The position numbers were made by a program, and so were the translations under genes. A stretch of DNA of 64,000 nucleotides. Source: Amia ocellicauda. Its lineage: Eukaryota; Chordata; Actinopteri; Amiiformes; Amiidae. Shown piece after piece: positions 24,005 to 35,736 of the stretch. The stretch lies in NCBI RefSeq assembly GCF_036373705.1, contig NC_089864.1, positions 3,094,501-3,158,500 on the forward strand. The letters run 5' to 3'. The notes under the pieces are model-generated. The model was given only the letters and a program-made list of their open reading frames with translations, made no database searches and had not been told where the DNA came from. Position 1 is the stretch's first letter, and the number at the start of each line of letters is the position of its first letter.

Positions 24005-24790
24005 AAAAAAAAACTGCATTAGTGAAAGCTGCTCCCAACCCTTCTACCTACATAGGAAGATTTGCTTGGAATTCAGGATCAGGTTTGAGAAGAGTTCCAC
24101 ATCAGGGAGAGATTTCAGCAGGAGTTACAAAACTGCACTGCCTGGAACAGGTACAATTCCACAAACACTGAAGTCTAACTGGGAAAGATGGCAAATTCAT
24201 AGAAGTGTCCCCCCCCCTTACACAGCAGGTGAAGCCCAGGTCTGGCTGGAGGGGCAACCTGTGAGTTTGACAGGAGGGTCTCTGTGAGAGTAACTTCACA
24301 GTAAACTCAGTGAACCATAACAAGCAATCATCATCGACGCCTCCCAACTGAACCCACTGCACCACTAAGGCGGAATGTCAATCCCGTTTCTCAACTATCC
24401 AGTCAAGCAGGTTTTCACAGGTAATCTGAACAAATTCAGCTGCATAACAGATAACACCCTGCAGTCAGGAGCAGCCCTGGAGAAATGCTGCATAGTTTTG
24501 AAGACCACTGAACCAGAATAAAGATTACCTGGACACTCACTCCTGAACAGGAGCTGGGACACAGAGTCAGTTGGAGTTCTTGGCTACTGAAGCCATGCAG
24601 GGATCATTCTTCCAGGTTCCTCATCTGCACAAACCTGTTCCCTAACACAAGAGGAGAGAAAGAGGGGGCATTAGAACATGTATACCTGCCCTGATGTTCA
24701 ATGGCAGTGCCCTGTTGTGGCTACTTCAAGAGTGTGGTCAGTGCACTGTGAAAGAGCTTCACGTTGTATCAGAGACTCGTCTGTAGTCTG
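24005..24790 (-). pseudogene. Partial, decayed copy of the SNHG32 3' half
   Basis: This matches 11283-12000 in order: intron 5 with its C/D RNA, exon 5 (about 24540-24655, including the donor context CCAGGTAATC) and part of intron 4 with SNORD52. The last exon and all upstream exons are missing. The intron-5 RNA (24279-24345) keeps box C but has lost box D and the CGCAGCGC block. The SNORD52 copy (24732-24790) has lost box C and two bases of its guide. About 80 bp near 24060-24150 are extra compared with the functional gene. No promoter is included, so it is probably inert. Confidence 0.85.
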
Positions 24791-24794
24791 GTTG

Positions 24795-25575
24795 TTAAAC
24801 TGTGTTAATCGCACTGCGACGCTGGTTAAGATGGCGCTCAGTTGACTCGGTGTGACTGAACTGGAAAGCGGCGTGTTGGGCAGCGCATGCGCAGTGTGTG
24901 CGCGGTGTCTCTGTGCCGGACTGTCCCGGAATAATGCGGCTGATAATGTCAGATATGAGGGTTAAAGAAAGGCTAGCGGATAAATGTAATACCGTGGCGA
25001 CAACAAAGCCAGTCAATTCGTATCATATGTTCTCTATTTTGTCTTACGGATTCTTCTTTTATTTGTAATATGATTGAGATGTAAGGACACGTAAAATAGT
25101 CTATCTAAATATGTGAAAACAATTAGGACACTTCAATTATAGCCTACACATGGGCTACATGTCTGAAATTGACCCGTTACTCACTGTTAATGAATTAAGA
25201 TCTTTTTAAAGCGCCCAGGCTGTAGGGCTGCCTGTATGAATGTTCAGAAAAACTTCATTCTAACACTCATTTCAGCTGCAGCCCCAGTGGAAACGCACCT
25301 GCAACAAGTCCGGATGAAATATACAAATATTCTCTCAGGTGGTGTGTATTAATAATACTCATCATTAATACACAGTACAGATGTGGTGTGTAGCCTACAC
25401 TTATAATAGACTATTCATGTGTTCACAGCAAACAGAGAAAAGGCAGAGATAGTGAAAAGGAGGGCATGATTCACACATATTTCGGGAATCCACTCTTGGT
25501 GTGTCTTTAATTGTCTTGAATATAAGTAGACGTTTTAAGGACAAAATAATGTAGACTAGCCTACGTGTCAGATCA
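24795..25575. other. No recognised gene
   Basis: Follows the SNHG32 copy. A short CpG-rich piece (24820-24930) contains AAGATGGCGCTC, but no coding sequence continues from it. Confidence 0.4.
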
Positions 25576-25580
25576 AATAC

Positions 25581-25696
25581 CTGAACACCGATGCTGTGAA
25601 ATGACTTCCTATTCACATACTCCCCCTCATGTTCTCCCAGGGGTGCTCTAATGGGGATGTGCGTACAGTCAATCACACCAATCACCCTCGGGATTC
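25581..25696 (-). mobile_element. PIF/Harbinger (HARBI1-like) transposase exon fragment
   Basis: The minus-strand translation IPRVIGVIDCTHIPIRAP followed by GEYVNRKSFHSIGVQ is the conserved first catalytic-Asp block (IDCTH) of Harbinger transposases. It is bounded by an acceptor (CCATAG) and a donor (CAG/GTATTTG), so it looks like one exon of a spliced HARBI1-type gene. No other exons were found nearby, so it is probably a stranded fragment. Confidence 0.7.
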
Positions 25697-25699
25697 CTA

Positions 25700-27195
25700 T
25701 GGAAAAAGGTGTTGTGTATATAGGCCCAGCCTGCATATTAAAACTAGACAGTTGTGTTTGTCGCTTGCTGTGCGGCTGTCCTCGGAAAACCGCTTAGCAC
25801 TGAAAATATCGTTATTGGACTTGTTTTCACACGCATTGATACAATATTATCAATATTAATATTGTAAATGCAATAATAACCGCACATCTGCTGAGAGGCG
25901 CCGGCGAGAGACTGAAGCAGGACGAACAGGTCAAAACCAGAAACCACCGGCATGACGGCAAGTTTATGAGCGATTTTGTAAAGTTTCCTTGTTTTGAACA
26001 AGAATTGAAAACGTTTGTTTGACTGGTCTGTATTAATGTAACGTGCTGGTAGTGTTTTGTGTAGACGCAGTGTGGGAAGCATACAATTGTAACATTGAAG
26101 CGAGAGGCGAGACGTTTGTATTGGTTTCACGGTCCGGGGGCTGCGGGGTTGGAGATTTGAGAAATGCTTTGCCTTGTTGTGAATGAATCACAGTGGGTGT
26201 CGTTGTGTGTACTAGAGACCCGGGTTTGAACCAGACACGTAGAAAAAGCCGGTTTCATTTTCTCTCACAGCTGTGCCGTAGATCAGCTCCGCTCTTTAAG
26301 TTCATCTTTGACCGCGTCGTGTTCTCCATCATTTATGACATCATGCCAACTTCAATCTGATTTATTTTCTTTGTTTGATTTGTTGTTGTTTTTTGACAAG
26401 GTGCTGTATCTGGAACATTAATAACAAAAATATACTTTTAATTTTCACATTCGCATTTTTTAAACAGATGCAGTTTCCTACTGTAGTTTCCTGTAAACTT
26501 TGACAGAATATTATACAATAAACTGTAGTAACTGGCGTACTGGTCCGGGCCAGGCCGCAGTGCAGTGCAGTAGTGTGGTCCGGACCTCGGACCACACAAT
26601 GCTACAACCCCTACTGGAGTTTTTAATGCACTCGGATATTAACTGTATCAGTCATTGTCTCTGTACGTGGATTTCACTCCATGCTCCTAATAGACCTGTA
26701 ATGTCTTCGTGATCGCACAGGCACTTGAGATTATATCTCCGACACAATGTGTCTGATGTCCTGTGTCTCAGTCCAGCGCTGCTCTTTTCTGACAGTGACT
26801 CGTGTCCTCAGTGGACGGATGTTACGGCGCGTCCAGCAGCAGATATTTAACCTCCACTAAACACGGCGCGTCCGGACGCTCAGCCAGAGGAAACGGGGCA
26901 TATGTTGTTTTGTGGTTTACTTAACTATTTAATTAACCTCTTGTGTGGAGAAGCATTCCTTTCTAATGCTGCTTTTACTTTGTGGTAGCACATACATTTT
27001 CATAATCATCATCACCTATAGGCGAGTTTATCATGATACAAGTACTAATTTTGACATAACCTTGGCATATTTTGATCTATGGTACGTTGTGTAGCATGAT
27101 ATTTTTTAGAGTAACACGGTACATTATATAAAACCATAGACAAACAGTATAGTAATTAATTAATTACATGTATCATTCTATACTGTACGTCTTAA
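25700..27195. other. No recognised gene
   Basis: Contains a moderately CpG-rich segment at about 26700-26900 (TTACGGCGCGTCC...) that could be promoter sequence for the downstream Ig-domain gene. This is speculative. Confidence 0.35.
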
Positions 27196-27199
27196 GATG

Positions 27200-27400
27200 T
27201 CAGATTTTGCCATGTCATTTGCCTTTGGACTGTGGAGGATTGAGGGTCCAATCCCAGGTGGGGACACTACTGTTGTACCCTTGAGCAAGGTACTTTACCT
27301 AGATTGCTCCAGTAAATGTCCAGCTGTATAAATGGATAAAATGTTATATACAAAAAGGTGATATACTGTAACAATTGTAAGTCACCCTGCTAAGAAATTG
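27200..27400 (+). repeat. tRNA-derived SINE
   Basis: A B-box-like GGTCCAATCC at about 27247 is followed by TTGTACCCTTGAGCAAGGTA and TTGCTCCAGTAAATGTCCAG, the conserved body of a widespread fish SINE. The 5' tRNA-like part is diverged. I infer a V-SINE-type family from memory of the central segment. Confidence 0.55.
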
Positions 27401-27878
27401 AGTAATAATAACAATATTGTACCAATGTACATGGTTATACAATGGTATACTATAATATGATACATTCTTAGATTGTCCCATGGAACAATATGGTACCAAA
27501 TGATGTGCCATAGTACATACATTAGTATACCATGGCAATGCTCAATCCTGAGCACATTTTGGATGAGAGGTATGGCTGTACACTGACACATACTTGTCGA
27601 GGGATGAGAACTTGGTTCCCATTGTCAAACAAAATAAATACTTGTTCTGCGATGGCAGGGCAGATGTTGCAGATATGGTACAAGGGTTATTTGAGGAATT
27701 AAAGTACTAAACCTTGACAGTATGGGTTCCCAACATTGATGTAGCACATTTAATATGCAGGGCGTTATTGAATGTACGTTTCGTTGAAATGTATTTTTAT
27801 TATTATTAAATTGATTGCCATGTTACAATGCAGAATTTATCCCCTGTTCTTTTGCAGGGCTTGCTGTGCTCCCCAGGC

Positions 27879-28674
27879 ATGGCAAGAAATGGGCCTCTAA
27901 TTCTTATGCTACTAGCTCTCCCAATAGGTGGGTGTGCTTCCATCTTCTAAATTAAGGTGGTGTAGCACAAGACATTGCACCCCCAGCCCTATTATTATAC
28001 TGCTTTTTGTACATCTTCTGGTTTAAGAACATGCACATTGTAACTGTTTGCTGGCTTTAGATGAAGTCACATTCAACCCACTAGCCTCTGAGTGAGCATC
28101 TTGTCTCTGAAAGCATTGTCATAAACAAAATGGGTAGCTATCCATTTTAATGTAGCTAATAAAGCTGTACATGCTGTGCATTTTATATACAACAATACAA
28201 CTGTCAATTCCCTTTTATTTTTTATCAATATCTGATCATAGCTGTGTTAGTACACTGCTTCTGCTGAGGGCTTTATCCCCCCTCTCTCTCCTCAGCATTC
28301 TCTCCACCTCTGAAAAGAAAGCAAGGGGAGGTATCAGCAAAGATCGGGGACTCGGTCACACTGCCCTGCAATGGGACGTCCCACACAGGGGTCCGCGAGA
28401 AGGAGCCTTACATCTTTTGGCAGACTCCCGAAAAGAAGGTCTGTGAGTTCAAGAATGGGTCATTCGCTGTCGCCACTGCGTTCAAGGGCAGAGTTGAGAT
28501 CTTGGGAGAGAAGGTCAGACAGGGGGACTTCTCTCTGACCCTCCACAACGTCACCTTCTCTGACCAGTGCCAGTATGAGTGCTACAACAGAGGACAACAC
28601 ATCATCACCTCCTGGCTACAGATAACAGGTTATAGACTTCTTTATGTTTGTTTGCTTTTATTTTTTACTTACCT

Positions 28675-28711
<37 letters not shown>

Positions 28712-31471
28712 TCATTCCTCTCCATCAGTGGTTTTCAAACTGGTACGCGTACCACTGAGACAGGTTTTCATCTTTTCTATTTTAATAAAATTACATTTCT
28801 ATTAGCTATGTCATTAGTGCGTGCACAATTTATTAGCTCAGTGGGCCGGTTGCCCCATGTAGACACCGAACATCGCCAACACCCCCGACCCCGGACTGCA
28901 CTCTGCCGGTACCCAGAACCACACATCGCCACACTCTCCCCCCAACCCAAACACTTTTGTTGTCACCTAGAACCACACTTTGGGCAAACCCCCACTCCCC
29001 TCTCTCAGACTTCTCTTCATCGGCACCCAGAACCACACTTTGGCACCCATTCCCCCCCGGACCACACTTCGTCGTCACACAGAACATCACATCGCCAACA
29101 CCCCCCCTCCCGGACCACAGACTGCACTTTATTGGGACACAGACTTCTCCAGTCAGAGCAGCACTGTGTGGACTATATGACACAGACTGGAGCAGCACTG
29201 TGTGGACTATAGGGCCCAGACTGGAGCGGTGCTGTGTGGACTATAGGATAGGGCCCAGACTGGAGAAGTGCTATATGGACTATAGGATAGGGCCCAGACT
29301 GGAGCAGCGCTGTGTGGACTATAGGACAGGACCCAGACTGGAGCAGTGCTGTGTGGACTGTAGGGCTCACCTCTTGATACAGTGTGTCCTCATGCTGTCC
29401 TGTATCTTTATTTCCTCTCAGCTCATACAGCATACTTCTCCCTGCGGTCTGGAACTGCCCTCTCCCTCCCCCTGTTCACTGCAGAGCCAGTGGAGGTGCT
29501 GTTTGCTGCTGCAGAAAAGGGGGCCTCTGTCTCAGTGTGCGCAGTGGAGAGGGGCATAGTGAGCCGCCCTGGCCCCGGGTACAAGCACAGAGTGTCAGTG
29601 CAGAGTGGCTTTCTGACACTGAGCTCACTCACAGCAGCTGACCAGGGAAACTACATAGTGAGGGACTGCAGCACCGGCCGCAACGCCAGCACTGTCTCTG
29701 TGTATGTGGCAGGTGAGTAAGCGCAGAGACGGGAGAGGCAGCTGTCAGGAGCCCATGCTCTGAGGCTCGGGGCAGGAGAGCTGGTCTTGTAGTGAAGCTG
29801 TGTGTGAACGGGGGATCAGGGTATAACAGCATTGCACTCAACAGAGCACATTATCATTTAATGTATTGCTAAATATTAGTGTTAAAGTTATCATTTCTTG
29901 AGAACAGATTCCATAAATTGTGCGTGTGTTTATATAGGAATTCTTCCATATTATTCCTATATAATTTACACGGGTATGATTGATTCACCTCTGTTTATAA
30001 AGCTCTCAGGGGCTTCTTTTCCATGTACATTTATACTCATGTTACTCACCAATGATAATAACTATGTTGGATATACATGCCATAACATTATGACCACTGA
30101 CAGGTGAAGTGAATAACACTGATAATCTCGTTATCATGGCACCTGTCAGTGGGTGGGATATATTAGGCAGCAAGTGAACATTTTGTCCTCAAATTTGATG
30201 TGTTAGAAGCAAGAAAAATGGACAAGTGTAAGGATCTGAGCGACTTTGACAAGGGCCAAATTATGATGGCTAGACGACTGGGTCAGAGCATCTCCAAAAC
30301 TGCAGCTCTTGTGGGCTGTTCCCGGTCTGCAGTGGTCAGTACCTATCAAAAGTGGTCCAAGGAAGGAAAAGCGGTGAACCGGCGACAGGGTCATGGGCGG
30401 CCAAGGCTCATTGATGCATGTGGGGAGCGAAGGCTGGCCCGTGTGGTCCGATCCAACAGACGAGCTACTGTAGCTCAAATTGCTGAAAAAGTGAATGCTG
30501 GTTCTGATAGAAAGGTGTCAGAACACACAGTGCATCGCAGTTTGTTGCGTATGGGGCTGCGTAGCCGCAGACCAGTCAGGGTGCCCATGCTGACCCCTGT
30601 CCACTGCCGAAAGCGCCTACAATGGGCATGTGAGCATCAGAACTGGACCACAGAGCAATGGAAGAAGGTGGCCTGGTCTGATGAATCACAAATTCAAGGT
30701 GTTGACTTGGCCTCCAAATTCCCCAGATCTCAATCCAATTGAGCATCTGTGGGATGTGCTGGACAAACAAGTCCGATCCATGGAGGCCCCACCTCCCATC
30801 TTACAGGACTTAAAGGATCTGCTCCTAACGTCTTGGTGCCAGATACCACAGCACACCTTCAGGGGTCTAGTGGAGTCCATGCCTCGACGGGTCAGGGCTG
30901 TTTTGGCGGCAAAAGGGGGACTTACACAATATTAGGCAGGTGGTCATAATGTTATGGCTGATTGGTGTATTTTTATTACATATGAATGAAGTCGAGACCT
31001 AAAAAGTTTATAAAGCCATACAGTAAATATGAATTTATTCCTTACATTACATTTAATTTTAATCCACACAGTATGTGATTAGTTTGTGTTTTTGCATCTA
31101 ACTGAAACTAACTGGCAAGAGTCCCTTTGTTGTTCTCCTGTCTGTGTTTACATTGACTGCCAGGAAGCAAAGTGCATTTTGTCTGTCGGGTCTGAGATTG
31201 AGGAGTGTGTGTTTCTTCTGTAATTCATCTGTAGTAAAACACAATCCTACCCTCTCACTCATTCCCCCTCTCCATCCTCTCTCACCCTCTATCCCTCTCT
31301 CACTCTTCCCCCTGTATGTCAGACCTGGCTTCTCCTGGGGATTCCTCAATCTCCAATTCCATTGCCTTCTCAGTGCTGGGCTTTGTGGCAGGGGCGGTGG
31401 GTGGTGTTGGTACTGTGTGCTGTATGTGCAACAGATGGAAAAAGAGCACCTTGGCCAGACGGAGAGAGTAG
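27879..31471 (+). CDS. Two-Ig-domain type I membrane protein, receptor-like
   Basis: Four phase-1 coding exons: 27879-27927, 28296-28628, 29485-29712 and 31323-31471, 252 codons plus stop. Exon 1 encodes a signal peptide ([16 protein letters not shown]). Domain 1 is V-like ([32 protein letters not shown]) with two extra cysteines (KKVCEF, SDQC). Domain 2 is a shortened V-like unit ([25 protein letters not shown]) with no core tryptophan and its second cysteine displaced by three residues. A TM segment ([20 protein letters not shown]) is followed by [17 protein letters not shown] and a stop. There is no ITIM, ITAM, B30.2 domain or charged TM residue. Candidate families are fish DICP-type or B7/butyrophilin-like receptors, which cluster with MHC genes. 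I cannot decide between them. The domain-1 donor (CAG/GTTATA) is weak. Confidence 0.72.
29190..29365 (+). repeat. Minisatellite in the Ig-receptor intron
   Basis: About five units of 33-39 bp, core GACTGGAGCAGTGCTGTGTG followed by GACTATAGG. It is preceded (28860-29110) by a looser repeat of 'cacccagaaccacactttg'-like phrases. Confidence 0.85.
30072..30970 (+). mobile_element. Tc1/mariner element with internal deletion
   Basis: The TIRs read CATAACATTATGACCAC at one end and the inverse near 30942-30970. The transposase N-terminus ([23 protein letters not shown] region) starts near 30218 and runs to VAWSDES. The sequence then jumps to [20 protein letters not shown] and the C-terminus, ending GGLTQY. 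The central part with the second catalytic Asp is deleted and the two parts are in different frames, so it is non-autonomous. It lies inside the last intron of the Ig-receptor gene. Confidence 0.9.
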
Positions 31472-31479
31472 GTGTTTGC

Positions 31480-33375
31480 AGAGGAAAAGACTGGACATCT
31501 GAACAAACTGCAGGGAGGAGTGATTGCTGAAGAGAAGATGGAGGTCATTGCTTAGCAACTATAATCACATTATTATTATTATTGTTATTATTATTATTAT
31601 AAATCATGTGGATATAAAAGGTAGTGGGGTGGAGGGATTGCACCCCTTCACCAGGGCCTTCATCTCCTTCTCGTGGCTGGTTTATGTCTTTATCTAGAAT
31701 GCAACTGATAGGGAGAAATTTACTCCCTCAACAGATAGGCGGACAAGAAATACTCGGGGCCCGATTTAACTGAAATAATACCAAATAGTTTATTCAGTTA
31801 CAACGAAGTGCTCCAGAGATGACCAGTCGGGAAGACACATCTAAAGTTTTTCTACAGAACATGCCATCATATACAAGAGGACTGCCTTTGGTTGCTGGGT
31901 TACCTTATGATGTTACCCCAAACTTTACCACACACGTCGTCCGTTCTCTCTATGGCCACGGATGAAAATGTTTTCTAAAAATCTGCTACACTGCAGCTGG
32001 CCTCTCCAGAGCAATACACAAATTTATACATAGGTTACACAGTCTTGCTGCAACAATGGTGCGAATATAATAGATTTGGCATTCAGACAGAGCACTGTCC
32101 CGCATCACAACACAATATAACCAGTATTGAAATGGACATGTCTCGATTGTCAACAAGTTCTTCTCCCCTTTGTGTTTGTTGTAATCTGTAATGATAATAG
32201 TCAACAGAACAGGTAAAGTTGGCAAAATCTTATGCGGACAGGTGAGCAGGAAAAACAAACAGATGTTTTGTGTGAGGTGTGAAGTTTGTCACTCGATGTG
32301 GCAGCAGGAATGGCTGTGGCTCATGAACACCACAGCCTGGTGTCCACTGTGGGGCAGTGTGGGGTTGTGCTGTGAGGGATGAGGGATGGGTCTTAAATCT
32401 GTAAATAATGTTTTATAACTCAATAGTTTAAAGGTAATATGTATTTTTATAAGTATTTTTCTATGTATATAGATTTGTCTTTTTCATAATTATTGCAATG
32501 TATGTGTGTGTTTGTGTGTATATATAAATATGCATTTATTAATTAATTGTTCTGTTTGTTTTAAGAAACTTAAAGGAAAAAGAAAGAAAGGAAGCCAAAG
32601 TAAAACTACTTATATATATACACACACATATACACATACATTGCATGTATTTATGTGTATATCAAGTGCAGATAGGGCTCAAAGAAGAGCTAGGTCTTAG
32701 AGCTGCCTTTCCTTGAGCTCGGTGTCCTGTGCTCACAACCCCTGCCTACATCTCGCTTGTACAACCCCCCCACTGTGTCACAGTATTTCTTTAAAAAACA
32801 GGATTTGTGTCTGGGATTTATTCTGGGCTGGGGAACTAGGGACTGGAATTATATGTTTTAATAAAGTTTAATTTATTTTAAAAGGAAAACTAAGATAACT
32901 TTTATTTTGTGCTACTCTGTCCTCTGCTTCCCAAATTAGTGTCCCAGACATTGGGTTGTTTTTTCTCCAGGGTGGGGGGAGTAAGTGAAACTCCCACTAT
33001 TAACCATGCTGATTCTCTGACAGGGGCAGTGATAAGGATACAATAATGACCTTTATTAATACTGATAGCTGTGAATGCTCCTATCGGTCCAACTACAGTG
33101 ACCTAAACACAACCATCAATAAACGGCCCAAATTGTACTAATAACAAGAGTTTATTAGAGTTGAAGCATTAGGGTGTGTGGGTAAAAGTGAGGATGAAAT
33201 GACATAACTTGGACACCAACACAGCTGAAACGCAAGGGTCACTGATGGCAGCAGTCTCAGTATGTTATGCATGTGTGTGTGTGTGAGAGTCTCAATGCGT
33301 GATGTGTGGGTGTGTGGTGGAAACTTCTCAGAGCCACATCGGCACACCGTGCAAACAAACCAGGAGAGCGGAGGA
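31480..33375. other. Ig-receptor 3' flank, no further gene recognised
   Basis: Contains an (ATT)n tract at 31570-31602 and a candidate poly(A) signal AATAAA at about 32862. The segment 32820-33030 resembles 22867-23060 downstream of the class I gene (see findings). Confidence 0.4.
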
Positions 33376-33393
33376 GGCATGGTCGAACATTTC

Positions 33394-33399
33394 TTTATT
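33394..33399 (-). terminator. Candidate C6orf136 poly(A) signal
   Basis: AATAAA on the minus strand (GTGAATAAAGAAATG), about 1 kb beyond the C6orf136 stop codon. Confidence 0.45.
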
Positions 33400-34104
33400 C
33401 ACACACACAAAGCTAAACCCAGCGAGTGTTAAATTAAGAGCAACCCACAGAAGCCGAGAAGCTGCCGAGCAGCGCGGTGCGGTGGTCCAGTCAAGCGTGC
33501 CGTATTTACAGTGCGGTGAGCGTGCAAAGGCCCAGAGACTCTGGCCCCCGGTGACCCGGCAGTGGAACGCACCCCACCTTCAGACCCTTGATCGGGGCCA
33601 TTGCTTTATGGAGTGCACTAGTTTTGGATTCAGGCTGTACAACGTCACTCCACGTCTCTCAGCTCTGACCAACAGATCCTCCCTCCCCTTCTCTTTCAAC
33701 TCTAACCACTACTAGCCACTCCTAATCCCTCTCCACTTCACCCACCCTCCCACATCTCAGCTCTTCAATCAACCCATCAGAATTGAATTTAAAAGATGAA
33801 AAACAGAACAAACCAAACTGGACTTTGAATATACAGGGGGAAGATATATTAATATCAATATCGCACTTTGTTTCACATGTTGCAGTTAGTCTGCTTTTTA
33901 ACAGTTCTTATGACCAGCAGCACCATCTTACAGACAGACAGACAGACATGAACACAGAAGGACAGGAGGGATATCATAAAGATAACAGTCTCTCTGGGAT
34001 CCTTACATACTTCTTCCATCTTATATGCTGGACTGGTTAGCTGTTGGTAGGGAGACATTTTGGGGTTAAGAGTCTGTCCAAGTGTGTGTGTCTGTATGTG
34101 CCCC

Positions 34105-34108
<4 letters not shown>

Positions 34109-34138
<30 letters not shown>
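34109..34138 (+). repeat. (GA)n microsatellite
   Basis: A GA run in the presumed C6orf136 3' UTR. More GAGG-rich simple sequence follows to about 34270. Confidence 0.9.
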
Positions 34139-34142
<4 letters not shown>

Positions 34143-34450
34143 GCTATACGTTACAGCTGATGCACTTATAGTGACAGAGTGAGCGAGGGAGAAATAGTAA
34201 GGGGAAAGAGTATTTAGAGAGGGAGGGAGTCAGAGAAAGAGAGAGGGAGGGAGGGAGGGAGGGAGAGAGACAGGAGTGAGTCAGAGTCTCCCAGTTGATC
34301 CACTCCCAGTCTTGCAGTCTCCCGTAAGAGTGTCTGTGCAGCTCTGAGGTGCAGCTCCAGGGTCAGAGGTCACCCTGGTCAGCCCTGCTCTGCTCGGGAG
34401 TGTGCAGCACCACGGTGTTGACCTCTCCCCCTCGTCTCTCTCGCTCTCTC

Positions 34451-35697
34451 TCAGCAGTGCCCCCTTCCCAGCCGCAGGACCAGCTGGCTGAGCAGCAGGG
34501 GCAGCAGGTTGAGGGCGGGGGGACGCTGTTCCTGCAGGCCCAGAGCCACCAGAGCCCCCGCCAGCACGGCCTTCAGCCTGGGGAGGGGCGGCTGGGCTGG
34601 CATCACCTGGAGAGAGAGAGAGAAGGGAGGGTGGGTCATCCACACTGACTGGCAGACTAGACAGCAACACGGCACCAGCAGAGGGAGAGGAAGAGTGTGT
34701 GTGAGTGAGTGTCAGAAAGTGTGTGTATTAAGGTGTACGTGTGTGTATATTTTATGGGTCACCTTGTCCACTCGGTGACAATGTATGAGTCCATCTGCTC
34801 CCAGGTAGAAGGTTGAGAATGCATCGTATGTCCTGAGAGAGAGGGAGAGAGAGACACAGTGAGAGACAGAGACAGAGACACGCACACAGGGACAAAAGGA
34901 CACTGATCATTGACACTACACTGCAGTGTATCCCTGTCAAATATATTACTGCATACGACAGTAGAGTCAGTGCACACCTGTACAGTGCGGTGAATGCACC
35001 CCTGTACAGTGTATGACAGTAGAGGCAGTGTGTACCTGTACAGCATATGACAGTAGAGGCAGTGCGTATCTGTACAGCATATGACAGTAGAGGCAGTGCG
35101 TACCTGTACAGCGTATGACAGTAGAGGCAGTGCGTACCTGTACAGCGTATGACAGTAGAGGCAGTGCGTACCTGTACAGCGTATGACAGTAGAGGCAGTG
35201 CGTACCTGTACAGCACAGTGTATGACAGTAGAGGCAGTGTGTACCTGTACAGCACAGTGTACGACAGTAGAGGCAGTGTGTACCTGTACAGCACAGTGTA
35301 CAACAGTAGAGGCAGTGTGTACCTGTACAGCTCCCTCTTGTCCCTCCTGTAGAAGCGTAGCAGCAGCAAGTGCAGTGGCAGCCCCCTTATCCTCCACCGC
35401 GCCCGGACGCTCAGGTCCTCGCTGTGCTGCGTCAGCTTCAGCACCTCCATGCGCACCTCCGTGAAGTACAGCACACACACCATCCTGCACAGCGCCAGGG
35501 ACAGCTGGTACAGCACGCGGCCCCTGGGACGGAGGGGACGGGGGTCAGAGTCAGGACAGGCAGTACAGTAGAGAGGGACAGCAGATGACAGACAGGCAGC
35601 TCACCTGGTCTTGGTGTGGAAGAAGCTGTTGATGAACTCCATGTCCTGAGAGTAGATGCTGTAGTCATGGGTCTTCAGGAAGAAGTTGGGCAGCTGG

Positions 35698-35736
<39 letters not shown>

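Noticed and set aside
24820-24850. TISU-like AAGATGGCGCTC start next to the SNHG32 copy
   Set aside because: The frame closes after four codons and no spliced continuation is apparent.
33299-33715. Plus-strand ORF of 138 codons
   Set aside because: It lies over the presumed C6orf136 3' UTR on the other strand and has no recognisable domain.
35149-35352. Plus-strand repetitive ORF (VEAVRTCTA-type repeats)
   Set aside because: It is the translated minisatellite of C6orf136 intron 4, not a repeat protein gene.
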